DNA of 64,000 nt from Aplysia californica (Eukaryota > Mollusca > Gastropoda > Aplysiida > Aplysiidae), in assembly GCF_000002075.1 (NCBI RefSeq), contig NW_004797871.1, forward strand, positions 204,978-268,977, given 5' to 3'. The notes beneath the pieces are model-generated. The model was given only the letters and a program-made list of their open reading frames with translations, did no database searches and was not told the DNA's origin. Positions 23,727 to 64,000 of the stretch are shown here, piece after piece. Every line of letters starts with the position of its first letter. The stretch's first letter is position 1. Position numbers and translations under genes: made by a program.

Positions 23727-24736
23727 GATTTAGTTTTAGTAAGAGTAGAGTTTTACGGCACTTGCAACACAATAAGGTCATATAAGGGCGACCACATAGA
23801 GAATGCTGTTCCCTAACGCTTGAGGCTGTAGTGAAAATAAAAGAACCTCCAAATGAAAACCGTTGCCTCCCATATAGATAAAGCTGCCATTGAGGATGCG
23901 ACGGTGAGGAACGGCACTGACGTTTCTCGCGGAATCCAAACTACATTCTTTCCAAGGCCATCCAAAACTGTCTCTAGCCTTGTTTTCACGTAGCGGTTGT
24001 ACCAAAGCAGTGCTTCTACTTACGCCTATAGTTTGATGTAGCAAGTGATTCAACCATGGACACAGATGCGTTTATATCAGTGTACGTTGGAACTCCCATT
24101 TGGGATAAACGTAACAAAGTCCACACTGTACATGTATTTTTACTACTAGTAGGAAACAAATAGTGTTATTGAATGGCGTAAACTTAGATCTAACACTTAA
24201 TAACATACGATGATGATGATGGTGATGAAAATGACGATTATAGAACTACGCGCTGTCACTCTTTCTCTCTCTCTCTCATAATTTGTCCAGCGTGATCTAG
24301 CTATAGATAAAAGGGTTCTGGGCGAAATATGAGGTAAAAATGTCTCTCACACCTTTAGCATTTAGTGGTTCTACCAGCAAGCTCCCATGTCACATCCGAT
24401 CACGGGAATGACACTTCAATAAGATTTTGGACGCCTTCCCTGTCTATTATGGTATAGGAAGAATGCATATATACGCTTGATGATAAACGGCCTGATGTAA
24501 CAGCGTTCTCTATGTGGGGTCAAGCAGGCACTTTCCGAAGCTTAAACGGCTGACAGCGCTGCTGTTAAAAGTAAGGCCTCAAGAGGCTTTCTCTATGAGA
24601 GTGCTGAAGATTAGAGGTGTTACAAGCGAGTACCGGTAACAAACACAAAAAAGGAGAGGTCAGGACGATAGATGTTTGATAGCCGATAGCAAAGAAGGAG
24701 CAAACCATACTAGAGCACCTGCAAACCACCCTCATG
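23727..24736 (-). mobile_element. SINE family A split by a DNA element
   Basis: The tail half lies at 23727-23785 and the 5' half at about 24592-24736. The join falls inside TCATATAAGTGTCGAAGATT of the consensus. Confidence 0.75.
23789..24520. mobile_element. Inverted-repeat DNA element of about 730 bp
   Basis: Ends CCACATAGAGAATGCTGTT (23792-23810) and, inverted, CCACATAGAGAACGCTGTT (24499-24517), 18 of 19 matching. No transposase seen; superfamily unknown. Confidence 0.65.
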
Positions 24737-24897
24737 ACGGTGATGATGACAACTACACAATGCTGATGATGATGAGCTCCTAGGGTGTACCCAAACTCAA
24801 GAGTTCTGAGAGTGAGCTTTTCGGAAAGATGCCTAGTCATAAACACTCACGTGAGAAGAGAAAACCTGCTGGAATTGATAGTTTTTTTGTTTTTAAA

Positions 24898-25310
24898 AAA
24901 AGTTTTAGTAGAGGTTTTAAGGCGCTCGCAACTGCATAAGGTCACATGAGCGCCAAGAGGTGGATGTCAACAGAGAAGTCCTTACAGGGAATCGGGCATA
25001 CTCTGCTCACTTCTCTAGCTTCAACAGCACAAAGTCTGCTTTGACTATCAAGGCACCCTCGGAAATAGCGGTTTACAAGAGTGTGATAAACATACAAAAG
25101 AAGTAGAGGAAAATGATGAAAGTAAGGAAAGGGAAAGAAAAAGCAGCAGTTCCCCGTTGCAGTTCAGGCACAGTTATGAGCATGACATTGATGAATCAGC
25201 CCATTTACAATTCTACTGTGAATAAGAACATATTAATGTCCCCCCTTTGGGAATGTCCTGATGTCCTAAAGACAGTTCAGTCTGTAGCACCACCCGAGGG
25301 GGGACCTAAT
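24898..25310 (-). mobile_element. SINE family B copy
   Basis: Tail GTTTTAAGGCGCTCGCAACT, then CATAAGGTCACATGAGCGCC, and a body colinear with 6601-6994. Confidence 0.85.
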
Positions 25311-25351
25311 AGTAAAATACTCTCTGAAAAACATGTTGAATATAACACCAG

Positions 25352-25420
25352 TTCCAAGTCATTAGCACACTTGACAACAGTGACAAGGGTTCAAATCTCA
25401 GCAGGGACGTCTGTGTTCAG
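25352..25420 (+). mobile_element. tRNA-like SINE fragment
   Basis: AGTCATTAGCACACTTGACA followed by GGGTTCAAATCTC, resembling A and B boxes. Too short and mismatched for a real tRNA gene. Confidence 0.4.
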
Positions 25421-27308
25421 AAAAGTGAACAAAATTCCATTCCAAGTTTTAACAAAGCCTTCCATAGTTAATTATGTAACACAAAAAAACAATAAAAACA
25501 TGATTAATTAATATCAAATTATTTATTAGCATTAGCATTCGTTCTTAATAATGACAGTCACACTAAAGCTGTTGGAAAACTAAAAGTCTCATCAGCGTAG
25601 TTGACGAATGCCCAGTGGGAAATGATTGGAAGCAAAGCATAGCCATGAGGAAGGAAGGAAGGACAGACAGTAGCTAGATCCAAATGGGGAAGGTGGAGGG
25701 TTTTTCCTGTAAGTGGGACGGAAGTTCAAAAGAAAAGCAGAAAGGTGGAGGGGGTCATATTATGTACAGAGTTCAGAGTTCAAGAATATTGGTCTTCAAT
25801 ACTTCTGGAAGGGGGTGGGGGGAGGGAGGGGGAGAAGGATGATTGGGTAAATAATCAAGATTTTGAACTTGAAGAAAAGGGGCTGCATATATTGATATCT
25901 ACTATTTAGATACTGCTGACAAGAGCAAGGAGAAGAAGAGGTCCATTAAGGGAGTTGTAGGGACCGACAACTTGTTAATTGTCTCCACATTGCTACCAAG
26001 TCTAGGAAGAAACACCATGGGTCCCTATGCCTCTTTGATCTCAATACAGAATGTTTGCTCGAGACAAACAGAAGCATACCAACACAACAAAATGAGCAGT
26101 ATTATATTGCTTAGAAAAAGGCGAAAAGACAACATATATAAAGAGAAATCCAGAGCAACTGGAAAGAAGAATTAGAGGTAACATTTGATTAGAGCCTTCC
26201 AAACCTCCACATAAAATAAGCATTACTGTGCACTAAGCAAACCAGATGAGCAAGGTGTATGTAAATTATAATTATATGTATATTGTAATATATACAGGTA
26301 TACTGTAATATATATACAGGTGGCAGATGGTGTGAAAGTGTGCATGTAATGTAAGTATCAGATGATTGACAGAGGCGAGAGATGTGTTGGGTATCCGGAG
26401 AGAGATGAATTTGTTCTGTAGTACAGGTGATGTAAAAACAAATACTTTTATTTATAAATCAATACATCATCAGCAAGACAACCTTTGCTACATGTTAAGT
26501 AATGCCATCAATGCTGAAACAAATGCACAAAAGATAGGATATCTTTGTGCATACAATGGATTGTTCTGAAATGCTGAAAAGGGCACATTGAATTCATAGG
26601 GAGTGGAGGGAGGAGAAGAAGAAACTTGCACAACTGTTCGAAATTATGAGAAAGTTTTCCACTTCCATTACCAGTACTCTTGGATATGAAAAACAAAAAA
26701 TCTGCTTTACAGTTTCGAAATCAACATCTCAGTCAAGATGGCTTGAAATGGGGGCCTCAAAAATTTTTTTCAAGTTACAATGCGCCCCTCCCCAAGCTTA
26801 CTTCAGAATGAGTCACACCCTTTTTGTATGTACAGATTAGATTATGCAAGAGATAGTGTCCCTCACGCACACAGTGAGAAAACAGTTGTTTCGCATTTGA
26901 AAGTACGATAACTGAAGCGAGTCACAAAATCATGAATGGAGGAGCCCTCCTCACTAAGATAAAAAAGTAATCAAACATTTTATGACTGAGTAATTATCGT
27001 GTCACGAAAAGAAAAATTTGTCACCAAGTGTTTTGGCTAGTCCACGACCACAACCGTCCACGATGTATGCATGACACAAGCACACACTTCTAAACATTAC
27101 CTGACAGAAGCAGAAGTACTAACTATTCACTGGTTATACATTTTAGGCTTCCAATTGCCAAGAGACGATTGAGTTCTAAAAATACACGTGGAGCAAGACA
27201 AGAAAAGACAAACGAAACAAGTTCTTACTTGTAAAAAAACAACAGCCCCAAAACATCTACAAGGCTTACCTTGATGTGATCTCAAGAAAAAACAACAACC
27301 TAAAATAT

Positions 27309-27451
27309 GGCAATGATGTTCGTTTGTTTGAGTGAAGAGAAGCATGTAAACACAATAAAAGTCATTTAGTGCAGGGTAAGAGAGTAAGACAAATAGACAG
27401 AATCAACAGAGAAAGAAAAGAGATAGGACCTACTGGTGGTGCCCCCCCCCC
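27309..27451 (-). mobile_element. SINE family C copy
   Basis: TTCGTTTGTTTGAGTGAAGA to GACCTACTGGTGGTGCC on the + strand. Confidence 0.8.
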
Positions 27452-27789
27452 ACCCCCATATATATATATATAAAAAGGAAAGGATAACACAACCAACAAT
27501 GTCTGAAAATTGGAAACGCCTCTAAGGAGAAGAAGCACATAGTCCAATCACAAAGTCTAACTATTCAATACACATACATAATATCTGTACACATTATTCA
27601 TTCAAAAATTGAACACACCTTAATTTACAAACGTGTGCAATTTCACAGACATCAACTCAACTACACAAATCCTAAATCCTTTATTCTCTCTCTCTCTCTC
27701 TCTCTTTTAAACAAAGGTTCAGACAACTGCAGAAGAGCTGGTTCATCACTTGGTCTGTTGGCTGATTTTATAATTTTTATAATAAATGT

Positions 27790-27795
27790 TTTATT
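27790..27795 (-). promoter_or_regulatory. Candidate polyadenylation signal for CKAP5
   Basis: First AATAAA on the - strand that I found after the CKAP5 stop, about 1.75 kb downstream; a second lies at 27680-27685. Strand composition suggests transcription may run further, so this is tentative. Confidence 0.3.
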
Positions 27796-27814
27796 CACAT
27801 CCCGCATACTCAAA

Positions 27815-28025
27815 GTAGATCATTCAGGAGGTGGGCTGCTTCAACCCTGCCTGTCAGTGACAACCTGGGCTGAGTAGGACAGACTTAGATATTCGGTAAA
27901 AAACCCAACAACAACCAAAAAATATCCCCACTCAGGAATTGAAAGCGCAACTTTCGTAAGCAACAACAATGAGCCTAAACCGCTAATACACCACAGATGC
28001 TGTTGTTCTATTGGCTGAGCACATG
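27815..28025 (-). mobile_element. tRNA-like SINE (family F)
   Basis: Shares GTGGGCTGCTTCAACCCTGC and a GAGCCTAAACCGCTAATAC end with 53975-54180; box-like words read on the - strand. Confidence 0.5.
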
Positions 28026-28165
28026 GACACAAAATTGGTACTCGATTAGGTCAAGCAAATGTAAGACAGACTGAAAAAAGTTTTGAATTAGTCTGGGTTT
28101 AATGAGTGTATATAAAAAAGAAACACAATAACCTAATACTAATCATTTCAAGTTGTAAATAGGCA

Positions 28166-28208
28166 AGGGAGGGAGAGAGAGAGAGGGAGAGAGAGGGAAA
28201 GAGGGAGA

Positions 28209-28252
<44 letters not shown>
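28166..28252. repeat. (GA)n microsatellite
   Basis: GA with GGGA interruptions. Confidence 0.95.
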
Positions 28253-28255
<3 letters not shown>

Positions 28256-29546
28256 GACAAAGAAAGACACATAAGTTGAAATAAAGAGGAAAGAAGGCAA
28301 GTGAAACTGAGAAAAAAATAAAAGTAGATATACCTGTACCTCATATGACAGCACCAGCCAAACATTTTTATCCTCACAGGAGGACAAACAAACCACTTTC
28401 AATAAGAGCCAATAATTCACAAGGAACCATTGATAGAAAGCCCAGAAAAAACTGATGTCAATCTTGAAGATTAAACTCTCATTCAACCTTCTTTGCTTTG
28501 GAAAAACCCCCAAGTACAAACACTTTGAAAAACAAAATATCAAAAGCTGATGAAACCAACACTAAATCAAAGACAAATGGGCCCTTATGAACTGTTTTAT
28601 GACAGCATCATATTGTCACAGTCGCAAAAAAACAAAACAAAATTTAACAAAAAAACCTTCTAATTTTCAAAATTCACCCAAGGTAAAGCAGGATCAAATG
28701 AAGTTATTCAATTTTCTTGCGACAGCGACGACACGCTTTTTGCTCCGCCGATGTATTCCCCGTATGTATAAGTACACAATAACACAATGCGCCAAGAGTG
28801 GAACATTTCACAAGGTGTGTATGGCTTACGGGTCAAGACACAAAGGAACAGATCACGATGACATATTCATGGGAAGGGGGGCTCCTCAAAACGCAGATGT
28901 AGTAGTAGTAGCAGTAGTAGGTGTCGGCCGAAATGTACATGGTGCACACAAAATAAGAGGGTACAAAGTGTGCTTATAACTAATGTGCCTGAGCAGATGC
29001 AAGTATACATGCACCAACATAAGCAATTCAACCAAAAAAAACCAACAACTTATTATGTCTATTATGTCGTTGTAGTGAGTAACACCTTCATAAGCCAAGC
29101 CAACCTACCGCTGGGTGGATAAAACACCAACAGTATATAGGTCTGTAAAATGAGATAATAGAAATAGTAAACTAGAGAAAAGTCGACACAGCATGACTGC
29201 GTGAGAAACATCTTCAACCAGACGTCCAGTCTCGGCAGAAAGCGTACGTTGTTGCCTCTTTGCAACAGGTGGGGAAGGGGGTGGCTGAGTGGGGGAGAAT
29301 CATGTCACCGTGCATTCTGTCCCAAATAAGACATAACAGTACCGGTAAGACAAGTCGACACAAACGACTGGATGGAGGGTAAAACATCTGCCCAAGACCC
29401 ACAGGCTGACACGAAGCAACACACGGGAACTTGCTCATGGACAGACAGGAGGAGTTGGGAAGAGAGTGGGGGTGGGGGTGGGGGAGGTTTGTGGTTCTGT
29501 GAGGGGCGGGCGGCATCCGAAGACACATCCATCAGGCCTGGAGGAC

Positions 29547-63869
<34,323 letters not shown>

Positions 63870-64000
63870 CTGTTAGAAACGATAAATTTGTCAACTTCAG
63901 CCACAGCTTGCATACAAGCACTCATGCGTATGTGAGAAGACACACACACACAAACACACATGATGGGAGGATGTGCATGCAATGACTGCAGGCATAACAA

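Larger units (their letters stand above)
24740..29546 (-). other. CKAP5 3' UTR or intergenic DNA
   Basis: No coding exon seen. A-rich on the + strand like the CKAP5 introns. Contents: SINE B (24898-25310), a tRNA-like SINE piece (25352-25420), a SINE C (27309-27451), a tRNA-like SINE (27815-28025), a GA run (28166-28252) and a small G/C-rich low-complexity patch near 29470-29520. Confidence 0.5.

Overview
The window is animal genomic DNA. Its coding sequence is split into many short exons with GT-AG introns, and the introns are full of microsatellites, minisatellites, SINEs and small DNA transposons. The encoded proteins resemble metazoan orthologues throughout. Style and repeat content suggest a lophotrochozoan, most likely a mollusc (perhaps a gastropod); this is inference from protein feel and repeat type, not a search.

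Two protein-coding genes lie tail to tail. On the + strand (about 2.4-20.2 kb) is an NADH-cytochrome b5 reductase gene (CYB5R2/3-like). Eight exons (8116-19791) give 302 contiguous codons with matching splice phases and a stop. The first coding exon, with the ATG, is not settled; 2439-2477 is a candidate. On the - strand (63869 down to 29547) is the 3' part of a CKAP5 / XMAP215 / ch-TOG / Msps microtubule polymerase gene. Thirty-two exons with consistent phases give 1,444 residues: the linker before TOG3, TOG3, TOG4, TOG5 and the C-terminal domain to the stop. TOG1, TOG2 and the start codon lie beyond 64,000. The two genes have unrelated roles (ER/mitochondrial membrane electron transfer; microtubule growth), so nothing suggests they work together beyond sharing a convergent 3' space (about 20.2-29.5 kb).

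Layout: 1-8115, upstream or first-intron sequence with a CA run, a 394-bp SINE and simple repeats; 8116-20160, CYB5R exons with SINEs, a 450-bp CT tract, piggyBac-like and pogo/Tigger-like non-autonomous elements and a 37-bp minisatellite abutting the last exon; 20.2-29.5 kb, 3' UTRs and intergenic DNA; 29.5-64 kb, CKAP5 exons with dozens of repeats in the introns.

The most interesting material is in the repeats. One SINE superfamily (called A, B, C and D here) shares a 3' tail module, makes 8-14 bp target-site duplications, and every copy I could orient lies in the sense direction of its host gene, flipping at the convergent boundary. Two copies inserted exactly on 3' splice sites, so their target-site duplications copied the acceptor and the first exon bases. 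I saw no CRISPR, operon, rRNA or convincing tRNA gene, and no intact transposase.
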